A DNA stretch of 8,005 nt from Sediminibacterium sp. (GTDB taxonomy: Bacteria; Bacteroidota; Bacteroidia; Chitinophagales; Chitinophagaceae). Positions 1 through 6,472 of the stretch are shown here, piece by piece. Numbering within the stretch: position 1 is the first letter of the stretch; each line of letters opens with the position of its first letter. Location: positions 1-8,005 of the forward strand of contig JAQBNJ010000091.1 in assembly GCA_028288645.1 (NCBI GenBank), given 5' to 3'. The notes under the pieces are model-generated. The model did no database searches, had not been told where the DNA came from, and saw only the letters and a program-made list of their open reading frames with translations. Position numbers and translations under genes: made by a program.

Positions 1-33
1 GCGAAGCTGGTGAATTATTATAATTCTTTGTAA
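1..33 (+). CDS. possible 3' end of a gene cut by the window edge
   Basis: Frame 1 is open from the first base and reads ten codons (AKLVNYYNSL) before TAA at 31-33. Frames 2 and 3 on this strand stop even sooner. The codons look normal for the neighbourhood, and a rightward gene ending here would converge on rng, with the strong hairpin at 52-122 serving both as terminator. This rests on ten codons only, so no function can be given and the open frame may be chance. Confidence 0.3.
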   Translation, partial: AKLVNYYNSL

Positions 34-51
34 GGAGGTTTAGGAATTGGA

Positions 52-122
52 ATAAAAGAAAAACGAAGGGAAAAAGAATCTGCGAAATTCAGAGACGCTT
101 TTTTTCTTCGTTTTTCTTTTAT
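52..122. terminator. T-rich stem-loop, probable bidirectional terminator downstream of rng
   Basis: Bases 52-68 and 106-122 form a perfect 17-bp inverted repeat. The stem extends inward through two G-T pairs and six Watson-Crick pairs to 76/98, giving about 25 pairs. The loop (77-97) can form a small inner TCTG/CAGA stem. One arm is almost pure purine and the other almost pure pyrimidine, so the right-hand arm carries runs of T on the plus strand. On the minus strand the element begins 16 bases after the rng stop codon, and its 3' arm is T-rich in that direction too. This suits an intrinsic terminator for rng and possibly for a convergent gene ending at 33. Termination itself is inferred. Confidence 0.65.
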
Positions 123-138
123 CGAAATATTGGTCGAC

Positions 139-1689
139 TTAAAATTTTATTTCTTCCTCATGCTCATTAAAGAACTTGAATTCAACCAGGTGATAATTGG
201 TATTGGATTGCGCTTTCAGGTTCGTCTTGAATTTGCGCTTCCATTTTTTAATGATCGATTTGAAAAATCCTTTCGTGAGATAAGAATATACGATCGGGTG
301 TACTACCAGGGTTAAGTTCTTGTGTCCATGCGTAACCAGGTAATACAAACGTTTTTCCATTTCATCTTCCAGCAATAAAGTGGAACTGATCTTACCTGTG
401 CCGTTACACGCAGGACATGCTTCAGAAGTATTGATGTTCACTTCAGGGCGCATACGCTGGCGCGTGATCTGCAGCAAACCGAATTTTGAAACAGGCAACA
501 CGGAATGTTTGGCGCGGTCGGTCTTCATAAAACCTTCCATCGCTTCCTGCACTTTGCGTTTGTTATCGGGCAACTTCATATCAATAAAGTCCACCACGAT
601 AATGCCGCCGATATCTCTTAATCTTAACTGCCGTGCTATTTCTTCAGCAGCTTCCATGTTTGTTTCCAGTGCATTGTCTTCCTGGTTATTGCTTACGCTT
701 TTATAACCGCTGTTCACATCCACTACATGCAATGCTTCGGTATGTTCAATGATCAGGTAGGCGCCGCTGGGAAGATTTACTGTTTTACCAAAAGAAGATT
801 TCACCTGCTTGGTAACACCAAACTGGTCAAATATGGGAAGGCCGTTCTGGTAAAAACTTACGATATCGGTTTTATCGGGTGCAATGCGCTGGATATAACT
901 TTGTGTAACACCGAAAAGATTTTTATCATTCACCACTACTTTATTAAAATCTGCACTTAGCAGGTCCCTTAAAATACTGGTGGTCTTATTTTCTTCACTT
1001 AATATCCTTACGGGCGCAACAGCGCCTTTCAGGTTTGTTTTAATGGTTTTCCAGGTTTCTTCAAGCGCAAGCAGGTCCTGGTGAAGTTCCGCAGTGCTTT
1101 TTCCTTCAGCAGCTGTTCTTACGATCACGCCAAAATTTTTCGGGCGTATTGCTTCCACGATCTTGTGTAATCTTTTTCTTTCTTCTGATGAATGGATCTT
1201 TTTTGAAACCGCTACTATTTCATTGAAAGGGGTTAATACAACGAATCTTCCCGGTAACGACAATTCGCAACTCAAACGCGGGCCCTTCGCTGCGATGGGT
1301 TCTTTTAAGATCTGTACAAGTACATGCGGTTTGCCGTTCAGTACTTCGTTGATCTTTCCTGTTTTAACGATCTCCGCTTCAGACTGGAATTTAGCGAAAT
1401 CAAAACCATTCGGTTCTTTATCATTCATCGCAAGCTGCGTGAATTTGAGTATCGAGCGCACATAGGGGCTCAGGTCCGTATAATGCAGGAAAGCGTCTTT
1501 TTCAAAACCCACGTCTACAAATGCGGCATTTAATCCTGGAATCAGTTTTTTTACCTTACCAAGATACAGGTCACCAACCGCAAAGCTGGCGTCTGTTGTT
1601 TCGTTATGCAGCTCGACCAGTTTTTTGTCCTCTAGAAAAGCGATCTCTACGCCTGTCGGGCCTGCATTAATAATTAATTCTTTGTTCAC
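139..1689 (-). CDS. rng: ribonuclease G/E family endoribonuclease
   Basis: Single-strand-specific endoribonuclease of the RNase E/G family, expected to process rRNA precursors and initiate mRNA decay in the cytoplasm. I chose the GTG at 1689, giving 516 residues that begin VNKELIINAG, read as Met. This is the usual N-terminus of Bacteroidota RNase G. The longer frame opens only with TTG at 1740 and adds 17 residues unlike the family. Visible parts are an S1 RNA-binding domain from about residue 38, an RNase H-like and 5'-sensor region to about 260, and a DNase I-like catalytic core. The core carries Asp324 (VDVNSG) and Asp367 (VVDFIDM), 43 residues apart as in E. coli RNase E (303/346). The Zn-link CPACNGTG has Cys425 and Cys428, also at the E. 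coli spacing. There is no long RNase E-type degradosome tail, which favours RNase G. It is last in a leftward set after HU, a TPR protein and a 31-residue gene. Confidence 0.94.
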   Translation of the reverse strand: MNKELIINAGPTGVEIAFLEDKKLVELHNETTDASFAVGDLYLGKVKKLIPGLNAAFVDVGFEKDAFLHYTDLSPYVRSILKFTQLAMNDKEPNGFDFAKFQSEAEIVKTGKINEVLNGKPHVLVQILKEPIAAKGPRLSCELSLPGRFVVLTPFNEIVAVSKKIHSSEERKRLHKIVEAIRPKNFGVIVRTAAEGKSTAELHQDLLALEETWKTIKTNLKGAVAPVRILSEENKTTSILRDLLSADFNKVVVNDKNLFGVTQSYIQRIAPDKTDIVSFYQNGLPIFDQFGVTKQVKSSFGKTVNLPSGAYLIIEHTEALHVVDVNSGYKSVSNNQEDNALETNMEAAEEIARQLRLRDIGGIIVVDFIDMKLPDNKRKVQEAMEGFMKTDRAKHSVLPVSKFGLLQITRQRMRPEVNINTSEACPACNGTGKISSTLLLEDEMEKRLYYLVTHGHKNLTLVVHPIVYSYLTKGFFKSIIKKWKRKFKTNLKAQSNTNYHLVEFKFFNEHEEEIKF

Positions 1690-1709
1690 AAAATGGCAAC
1701 TTTTAAATA

Positions 1710-1741
1710 CAAAATCACACGCCGGTATGCGGCCGGTCAAA
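1710..1741 (-). promoter_or_regulatory. candidate Bacteroidota-type promoter for rng
   Basis: Read on the minus strand, TTTG (1741-1738), a 20-base spacer and TGATTTTG (1717-1710) resemble the Bacteroidota housekeeping promoter TTTG-N19-21-TAnnTTTG, with one mismatch in the -7 box. Transcription would begin near 1703, only about 14 bases before the GTG start codon. This would let rng be transcribed independently of the HU-TPR genes, downstream of the hairpin at 1836-1867. It is a pattern match only, and short motifs of this kind occur by chance in AT-rich DNA. Confidence 0.3.
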
Positions 1742-1835
1742 ATACACTGTATCCGTTTTGTTCGTCACCTGATCAGGAAGGAAAAGGAAAAGTTGCAGCG
1801 TAGAAAGGTAGTGACGAAATCCAGGAAAGTGTTAA

Positions 1836-1867
1836 ATGCAGTCCCCACAGCATTGTGGTGACTGCAT
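1836..1867 (-). terminator. stem-loop between the 31-aa gene and rng (terminator, attenuator or processing site)
   Basis: ATGCAGTC (1836-1843) pairs perfectly with GACTGCAT (1860-1867). After one mismatch, CCACA pairs with TGTGG around a GCAT loop. That is 13 pairs in a 32-base element, 24 bases past the stop of the 31-residue gene and about 147 bases before the rng start. In the direction of transcription it is followed only by TTTAACAC, a weak T-tract. It could be a partial terminator for the HU-TPR-31aa transcript, a 3'-end stabiliser, or a structured leader of rng. The hairpin is plainly present; its role is inferred. Confidence 0.5.
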
Positions 1868-1891
1868 CTATAATAAGGTCAGTTAAAGAAA

Positions 1892-1987
1892 TTATTTATT
1901 CTTTTTCTTATGACGATTCTTTCTTAAACGTTTTTTACGTTTGTGAGTCGCAATTTTATGACGCTTTCTCTTCTTACCACAAGGCAT
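1892..1987 (-). CDS. 31-residue basic AURKAIP1/COX24 (mS38)-like ribosomal-type protein
   Basis: The ATG at 1987 opens a 31-codon frame starting MPCGKKRKRHKIATH, followed by a KRKKRLRKNRHKKK stretch and TAA. About 60 percent of residues are Lys, Arg or His. This is the pattern of the very small basic proteins conserved across Bacteroidota and usually annotated as AURKAIP1/COX24 domain-containing. They resemble mitochondrial mS38 and the mycobacterial 33-residue bS22, which sits in the ribosome near the decoding centre. A ribosomal role here is by family analogy. The family normally has Ser rather than Cys at residue 3, as far as I recall. The gene is 33 bases downstream of the TPR gene and co-directional with it, so probably co-transcribed. 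It is short enough for automated gene calling to miss. Confidence 0.85.
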   Translation of the reverse strand: MPCGKKRKRHKIATHKRKKRLRKNRHKKKNK

Positions 1988-2020
1988 ACACTAAGTAATT
2001 TTGTTAGTTAATTAATAAAT

Positions 2021-2869
2021 TTATTTTTTCAATTCAGTGATACGTTTGTCAAGTTCCTGTTGTGCTTCCGGTACTTTCACCAGTTTTTTTACCGCTTCAT
2101 ACCATTTAATGGCATTGGCTTTATCGCCTTTTTCCTCGTAGCATTCGGCAAGGTTAAAGACCGCTTCAATATTATCAGGTTGTTTCTGAACAATGATATT
2201 GAAACGTTCGATGGCTTTGTCGAACTGCCCGCTTTTCTTTCCTCCCAGTCCCAGGATCATCTGTGCATACAGATTATCCGGGTTCTTTTGGGCGATATCT
2301 CTTACAGGTAAAATACCCTGCATGGGATTGTCGGAAATGTTTCCAAACAGGTAACAGGCGCCGAGGCCTATTTTGCTGGAATCATTGGCCGGGTTAAGGG
2401 CGATGGCTTTCTCAAAAAGAACTTTTGCATTATTGGCCAGCCAATTTTGCATGGCCGGTTGACGCTCGTCCATCAGCCTGTCTAAAAACCGATGGGCGGC
2501 AAAGGTGAGGCTTTTTTCAGAATTTTCCAACTTCGCGGCTTCTGCGTTGTAATAAGCATAGGGTTCGAAGACATGCGCCGAATCGCCCCAGAAGCGCGCC
2601 AGCTGGTGATAAACATGTAATTGCTGCTCTTTTACATCGCCGCGAACCACTGAATTTTCGAGTTGAAGCAAGCGCTGGTTTTGGGCCGGCGTGATATTCT
2701 CCTTGGCTTTTGCCAGGAGATCTTCAAACTTAAGCGATTGATGTTCAGAATGTTCCACGTCCGCCGCGGCGGGTATATCTTTTTTCGGGGGGGTGGTTTT
2801 ACCAAAGAAATATAGCAGGACAAATACGGCTAAGGCAAGACTGACTAATAAAAATTGCTGTTTTTTCAC
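2021..2869 (-). CDS. membrane-anchored tetratricopeptide-repeat protein
   Basis: The start chosen is GTG at 2869 (KKQQFLLVSLALAVF follows the initiator), giving 282 residues; a TTG at 2890 would add seven. There is no usable in-frame ATG near the N-terminus. Residues 4-23 form one hydrophobic segment after a KKQQ basic start, with no lipobox, so this is probably a signal anchor with the rest outside the cytoplasm. The C-terminal half carries TPR-like helices: about 141-174 (FEKAIALNPAND), 200-233 (GQFDKAIERFNIIVQKQPDN) and 234-264 (AVFNLAECYEEKGDKANAIKWYE). Such repeats bind protein partners; no catalytic motif is visible and the partner is unknown. The gene follows HU by 23 bases, so co-transcription is likely. 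Similar HU-TPR pairs occur in related genomes, to my recollection. Confidence 0.85.
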   Translation of the reverse strand: MKKQQFLLVSLALAVFVLLYFFGKTTPPKKDIPAAADVEHSEHQSLKFEDLLAKAKENITPAQNQRLLQLENSVVRGDVKEQQLHVYHQLARFWGDSAHVFEPYAYYNAEAAKLENSEKSLTFAAHRFLDRLMDERQPAMQNWLANNAKVLFEKAIALNPANDSSKIGLGACYLFGNISDNPMQGILPVRDIAQKNPDNLYAQMILGLGGKKSGQFDKAIERFNIIVQKQPDNIEAVFNLAECYEEKGDKANAIKWYEAVKKLVKVPEAQQELDKRITELKK

Positions 2870-2892
2870 TCCGGGATCACTTTTGCGCAAAG

Positions 2893-3183
2893 TTACTCAG
2901 GCTTGCGTTTGCTTTTCACTTCGCTAACAAATTCTTTCGCGGGTTTAAAAGCGGGAATAAAGTGTTCGGGAATTTCAACGGCTACATTCTTTTTAATGTT
3001 TCGCCCGATTTTAGCGGCTCTTTTCTTGGTAATAAAGCTGCCAAAGCCACGGATATAAATATTCTGCCCGTTGGAAAGGCTTTCTTTTACTTCCTTGAAC
3101 ATGGTTTCCAAAGTAACCAATACATCCACTTTGGGAATACCGGTTTTGTCGGAGATCTGGTTGATGAGATCAGATTTTCTCAT
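2893..3183 (-). CDS. HU/IHF family nucleoid DNA-binding protein
   Basis: A 96-residue protein with the full HU/IHF fold: N-terminal helices starting MRKSDLINQISDKTG, the GFGSF turn at 46-50, the beta-arm around KIGRN (58-62), and a C-terminal FKPAKEF segment at 79-85. It would bind and bend DNA as a dimer and help organise the nucleoid. Residue 63, where E. coli HU and IHF have the intercalating Pro, is Ile here; I believe this is common in the Bacteroidota subgroup. The slightly extended C-terminus (SKRKPE) is basic. It starts at a clear ATG facing the divergent mutY gene and heads the leftward gene set. Confidence 0.95.
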   Translation of the reverse strand: MRKSDLINQISDKTGIPKVDVLVTLETMFKEVKESLSNGQNIYIRGFGSFITKKRAAKIGRNIKKNVAVEIPEHFIPAFKPAKEFVSEVKSKRKPE

Positions 3184-3406
3184 TTTATTTATGGGTTTAA
3201 GCGATAGAAGAGATTAAAATAAGTTAAAAAGATTGAATAATGCAAGAAAGATAGCGTAAATATTATAGGCGTTACTTATTGATAGATAAAAGGTTTCAGC
3301 CGGCTCACATTTCAAATGCACGTAAATATATACTTATTAATAGCTATATAATAGTACAATTTTAAACCGGATAACTGTTGTTTTTGTTGAATATTTGCTG
3401 GCAGCA
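3184..3406. promoter_or_regulatory. AT-rich divergent intergenic region between the HU gene and mutY
   Basis: This 223-base stretch has no open frame of note and must hold the promoters for both divergent transcripts. It is AT-rich, most strongly around 3319-3365. On the plus strand ATATTTG at 3391-3397 resembles a Bacteroidota -7 box but sits only 9 bases before the mutY ATG. On the minus strand TATCTTTC (3253-3246) is one base from TAnnTTTG. Neither has a convincing TTTG partner at the right distance. An 8-bp palindrome AGCCGGCT lies at 3298-3305. I can place the promoter region but not the exact promoters. Confidence 0.4.
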
Positions 3407-4459
3407 ATGGAAAAATTCACCGAAATACTCATGAAATGGCATAAACAGCACAATACCCGTGAGATGCCATGGAAAGGAGAAAAGGACCCCTATAAGATCT
3501 GGTTAAGCGAAGTGATCCTGCAGCAGACCAGGGTGGCACAGGGCTGGCAGTACTATACTAATTTTATTAAAAAATATCCTACCATCGGCCGCCTCGCCGG
3601 GGCAAAGGACCAGGAAGTGTTTAAATTATGGGAGGGGCTTGGCTATTATAACCGTTGCAAGAACCTATTATTTACCGCCCGCCAGATTGTAAAGGAGCGG
3701 AAGGGTATATTTCCGGATCAATATGAAGATATACTCGAATTGAAAGGCGTTGGACCCTATACAGCGGCTGCTATTGCTTCCTTCGCATATAATTTACCCT
3801 ATGCAGTAGTAGATGGTAATGTGTTCCGGGTGCTGTCGCGTTTTTTCGGAATAGAAGAAGCGATCGATTCTGCCAAAGGAAAAAATATTTTTACAGAACT
3901 GGCCGCCAAAGTGCTTGCTAAAAAAGAAGCGGGTCTGTATAACCAGGCCATCATGGATTTTGGCGCCACCATTTGCAAACCTTTTGCGCCGGTGTGCAGT
4001 AGTTGTCCGCTTCAGAAGCACTGCATTGCTTACAAGGAAGGAAAAGTTAACCAACTACCCATTAAAGAAAAAACCCTGCTGCGCAAACATCGCTGGTTTT
4101 ATTATTTCCTGTTCGAGTTCGATGGAAAGATTCTTGTACATCTTCGTACCGGGAAAGATATCTGGCAAAACCTCAACGAATTCTATCTTTTGGAAACCGA
4201 TGAACAGGTAAAATGGGATGAAACAATTGTGACAGCCTGGCTGAAAGACCAGATCGGCATCCGTAAAGCAACCGTAAAGCAGTTATCGCCGGTAATGGTG
4301 CAGCAGCTAACCCACCAGCAGATCAAAGGACAATTCATCAGGGTTGAGTTGAAAACCATTCCTCCCTTCCTTCATAAATACAAATGGGAACTGATAAGTA
4401 AACTGCGTAAACTCCCTTTCCCCAAATTCATTACAGCCTTCCTTGAAGCGGGTGTTTAG
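3407..4459 (+). CDS. mutY: A/G-specific adenine DNA glycosylase MutY
   Basis: Removes adenine mispaired with 8-oxoguanine or guanine, the last guard of the GO oxidative-damage repair pathway. I start it at ATG 3407 (MEKFTEILMKWHKQH), giving 350 residues, the usual size; the frame also opens at TTG 3395, four codons earlier. The helix-hairpin-helix is LKGVGPYTA (112-120). Catalytic Glu35 lies in WLSEVILQQT and the essential Asp136 in VVDGNVFRV. The [4Fe-4S] cluster ligands are Cys190, 197, 200 and 206 with C-X6-C-X2-C-X5-C spacing. Residues about 225-345 form the MutT-like C-terminal domain that recognises 8-oxoG; its usual FSH loop reads LTHQQ here. It is the first gene of the rightward block, with ssb 139 bases downstream, the normal Bacteroidota order. 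Confidence 0.96.
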   Translation: MEKFTEILMKWHKQHNTREMPWKGEKDPYKIWLSEVILQQTRVAQGWQYYTNFIKKYPTIGRLAGAKDQEVFKLWEGLGYYNRCKNLLFTARQIVKERKGIFPDQYEDILELKGVGPYTAAAIASFAYNLPYAVVDGNVFRVLSRFFGIEEAIDSAKGKNIFTELAAKVLAKKEAGLYNQAIMDFGATICKPFAPVCSSCPLQKHCIAYKEGKVNQLPIKEKTLLRKHRWFYYFLFEFDGKILVHLRTGKDIWQNLNEFYLLETDEQVKWDETIVTAWLKDQIGIRKATVKQLSPVMVQQLTHQQIKGQFIRVELKTIPPFLHKYKWELISKLRKLPFPKFITAFLEAGV

Positions 4460-4493
4460 TATTAAAGGTAAGCTTCGGCATACGGCCACTCAA

Positions 4494-4521
4494 CCCCAAA
4501 CCCCAAACTACAAACCCCAAA
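4494..4521. repeat. CCCCAAA heptamer repeat in the mutY-ssb gap
   Basis: Three exact CCCCAAA units (4494-4500, 4501-4507, 4515-4521) lie in a wholly A/C-rich stretch, the last two separated by CTACAAA. The complementary strand therefore shows three GGGG runs spaced by TTT or slightly more, one short of the four needed for an intramolecular quadruplex. A/C-rich intergenic runs of this kind look familiar from Chitinophagaceae genomes, but I cannot confirm that here. It lies 77 bases before the ssb start and may be upstream of the ssb promoter. No function can be assigned. Confidence 0.55.
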
Positions 4522-4553
4522 CGCTTTTCCTTCTTTTATTTCTCAAAAAAAGT

Positions 4554-4561
4554 TAATTTTA
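4554..4561 (+). promoter_or_regulatory. possible -7 element for ssb
   Basis: TAATTTTA matches TAnnTTTG except in the last base, and would place transcription initiation near 4568, about 30 bases before the ssb ATG. The region 16-20 bases upstream is T-rich (CTTTT) but has no clean TTTG. Since mutY ends 139 bases before ssb, a separate ssb promoter is plausible. This is a weak match. Confidence 0.25.
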
Positions 4562-4598
4562 AGAGGGATTCAACCTTGACGAAATTAAAACCTATCGT

Positions 4599-5030
4599 AT
4601 GAGAGGAGTTAACAGAGTAATGCTTATCGGCAATTTGGGAAAAGACCCGGATGTACAACACCTGGAAGGAAATATCGCGGTAGCAAAATTTCCTTTGGCC
4701 ACCACGGAAACTTATAAGGACCGCTCCGGCAAACTGATCTCGCAAACAGAGTGGCATACCGTAGTATTATGGAGGGGCCTGGCCGAACTGGCGCAGAAAT
4801 ACCTGCATAAGGGCAGCCTTATTTATATAGAAGGGCGTTTACGTACGCGTAGCTGGGAAGACAAAGAAGGCAATAAAAAATTTGCAACAGAGGTTGTGGG
4901 TGATAACCTGATCATGTTAGACAAACGCGGTGATGGGCATGGCGGTCATGGCCCGGGTGATTCCCTGGAAGGATATCCCGGCGATGATATTCCACCTTTA
5001 ACAGATCCGGGGGAAAGTTTACCATTCTGA
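4599..5030 (+). CDS. ssb: single-stranded DNA-binding protein
   Basis: Binds single-stranded DNA during replication, recombination and repair, and recruits partners through its C-terminal tip. The OB fold covers residues 1-108, with the family signatures VNRVMLIGNLGKDP (4-17), TEWHTVVLW (50-58), KGSLIYIEGRLRTRSW (71-86) and the closing VVGDNLIML (99-107). A short Gly-, His- and Asp-rich linker follows (109-137), shorter than in E. coli SSB. The tip ends GESLPF rather than the classic DDDIPF, keeping the terminal Pro-Phe but with one acidic residue close to it; GDDIPP appears slightly earlier (128-133). The 143-residue length is at the short end of the family. The ATG at 4599 begins exactly at the conserved N-terminus. 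Its place between mutY and gldE is typical of Bacteroidota. Confidence 0.96.
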   Translation: MRGVNRVMLIGNLGKDPDVQHLEGNIAVAKFPLATTETYKDRSGKLISQTEWHTVVLWRGLAELAQKYLHKGSLIYIEGRLRTRSWEDKEGNKKFATEVVGDNLIMLDKRGDGHGGHGPGDSLEGYPGDDIPPLTDPGESLPF

Positions 5031-5058
5031 TCATACCGGTACACCGCTACAAAAACAA

Positions 5059-5066
5059 TACTTTTG
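5059..5066 (+). promoter_or_regulatory. possible -7 element for gldE
   Basis: TACTTTTG is an exact match to the Bacteroidota -7 consensus TAnnTTTG and lies in the 56-base gap between ssb and gldE, placing a start site near 5073, about 14 bases before the gldE ATG. No TTTG is found at the expected -33 distance; that position reads CCGG-like sequence within an 8-bp palindrome TACCGGTA (5034-5041). Read-through from ssb is an equally good explanation for gldE expression. Confidence 0.3.
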
Positions 5067-5086
5067 CCAAACAGGATACCGGGATC

Positions 5087-6472
5087 ATGCAAAACCCCGT
5101 TCATCCGGATCTTTCATTAAAAATTGTTGCTTTGGATCATCACCCGGTTTTGCAGTCGTTGTTCAGCCCTGTTTTATTATCAGCCATAGAGGCGCAGGGT
5201 ACTACTGTATTGGTAATGGTGTTGTTCGTATTGTTGTTTCTCTCTTTTGTTTTATCCGGGTCTGAAGTGGCTTTCTTTTCGCTTACCTATAAGGATATCA
5301 ATAACCTTAAATCAAAACAGCAACCGCCTTATAAACGCATTGTTGACCTCCTGGAAGAACCCAAAACCTTACTTGCCTCTTTACTGATAGCTAATAGTTT
5401 TATCAATATCTCCATTATCATTATATCAAATCTTCTGATCGATGATATGATCAATTTTGGAACTGAGGCGGCATGGGTAGAATTTATTATCAAAGTGATA
5501 GTGGTTTCTTTTTTACTGGTATTGTTTGGCGAAGTGATGCCGAAAGTATTGGCCACACAAAACAATATCCGTTTTGCGAAAGACTTTGGCGGCATTGTTC
5601 AGGGCGTATCGTATTTGTTTGCCGGACTGAGTAAGCGCTTAGTAAAATATTCAGATGTGGTTGAAAAGAAATTGGCCAACCGTGCCAATAATTCTTATAG
5701 CCTGGAAGAACTGGACCATGCAATTGATCTTACTACAAAGAATACCGCGTCGGAGAATGAAAAAAATATTCTGAAAGGGATTGTGAAGTTTGGCAATATT
5801 ACTGTGAAGCAGATCATGAAAACAAGGGTTGATGTACATGGTGTTGATGAGGAAACTTCTTTTGGTGAGTTGGTAGCTACAGTGCGCGACCTCAATTACA
5901 GCCGCTTACCGGTATACAAAGAGGACCTTGATAATGTAACAGGCATGATACATACCAAGGACCTGATCGCTTACCTGCACGAGCCCGATAATTTTAACTG
6001 GCGCGCATTATTGCGGCAACCCTATTTTGTACATGAACAGAAATTTATCGAGGACTTGCTAAAAGAATTCCAATCGAAGAGAATTCACTTTGCGATGGTG
6101 GTGGATGAGTTTGGTGGTACCAGCGGTATTGTAACATTGGAAGATATTCTTGAAGAAGTGATCGGTGAGATCAAGGATGAGTTTGACGAGGAAGAATCGG
6201 ACTACAAAAAATTAGATGAGTTCAATTATATTTTTGAAGGAAGAACGATGATCAATGATGTATGCAAGATCATGGAACTTCCTGCAGATATATTTGATTC
6301 GGTAAAAGGCGACAGCGATTCATTGGCCGGGCTGGTTCTTGAACTGGCAGGAGAAATACCTAAGCCATTGAAAGTAGTTACCGCCGGCGATTTTGAATTT
6401 ACCGTATTGGAAGTTGAAAAGAATAGGATACAGAAAGTAAAAGTTACGATCAAGCCACAAGAAGAAGTATGA
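5087..6472 (+). CDS. gldE: GldE, CNNM/CorC-type CBS-domain membrane protein associated with gliding
   Basis: Integral inner-membrane protein of 461 residues in the HlyC/CorC (CNNM) family. In gliding Bacteroidota the gldE homologue sits next to gldD and is linked to motility and the type IX secretion machinery. After an extra N-terminal stretch of about 40 residues comes the DUF21/CNNM transmembrane domain (about 40-195), with SGSEVAFFSL at 57-66 and FGEVMPK at 147-153. Two CBS domains follow (about 240-297 and 308-362, including VVDEFGGTSGIVTLEDILEE), which bind adenine nucleotides in relatives. The CorC_HlyC C-terminal domain spans about 378-458. Relatives are implicated in magnesium or cobalt transport, so a transport role is possible. 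The last codon overlaps gldD in ATGA. The assignment as GldE rather than a generic hemolysin-like protein rests mainly on the gldD neighbour. Confidence 0.92.
   Translation: MQNPVHPDLSLKIVALDHHPVLQSLFSPVLLSAIEAQGTTVLVMVLFVLLFLSFVLSGSEVAFFSLTYKDINNLKSKQQPPYKRIVDLLEEPKTLLASLLIANSFINISIIIISNLLIDDMINFGTEAAWVEFIIKVIVVSFLLVLFGEVMPKVLATQNNIRFAKDFGGIVQGVSYLFAGLSKRLVKYSDVVEKKLANRANNSYSLEELDHAIDLTTKNTASENEKNILKGIVKFGNITVKQIMKTRVDVHGVDEETSFGELVATVRDLNYSRLPVYKEDLDNVTGMIHTKDLIAYLHEPDNFNWRALLRQPYFVHEQKFIEDLLKEFQSKRIHFAMVVDEFGGTSGIVTLEDILEEVIGEIKDEFDEEESDYKKLDEFNYIFEGRTMINDVCKIMELPADIFDSVKGDSDSLAGLVLELAGEIPKPLKVVTAGDFEFTVLEVEKNRIQKVKVTIKPQEEV

Noticed and set aside
31..39. Perfect Shine-Dalgarno-like TAAGGAGGT
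   Set aside because: No start codon with an open frame follows at a usable distance (TTG at 47 hits a stop within three codons), and Bacteroidota rarely use this motif. It overlaps the stop codon of the possible upstream gene.
1690..1740. N-terminal extension of rng to TTG 1740
   Set aside because: It adds 17 residues with no family resemblance; the conserved N-terminus starts at the GTG at 1689.
1625..1861. Rightward 78-codon frame across the rng start and leader
   Set aside because: It is antisense to the conserved rng N-terminus and its composition is explained by that gene and the leader hairpin.
4494..4521. Telomere-type repeat or chromosome end
   Set aside because: Only three units, inside a normal gene order that continues on both sides.
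5034..5041. TACCGGTA palindrome as an operator
   Set aside because: An 8-base palindrome is expected by chance and no regulator is linked to it.
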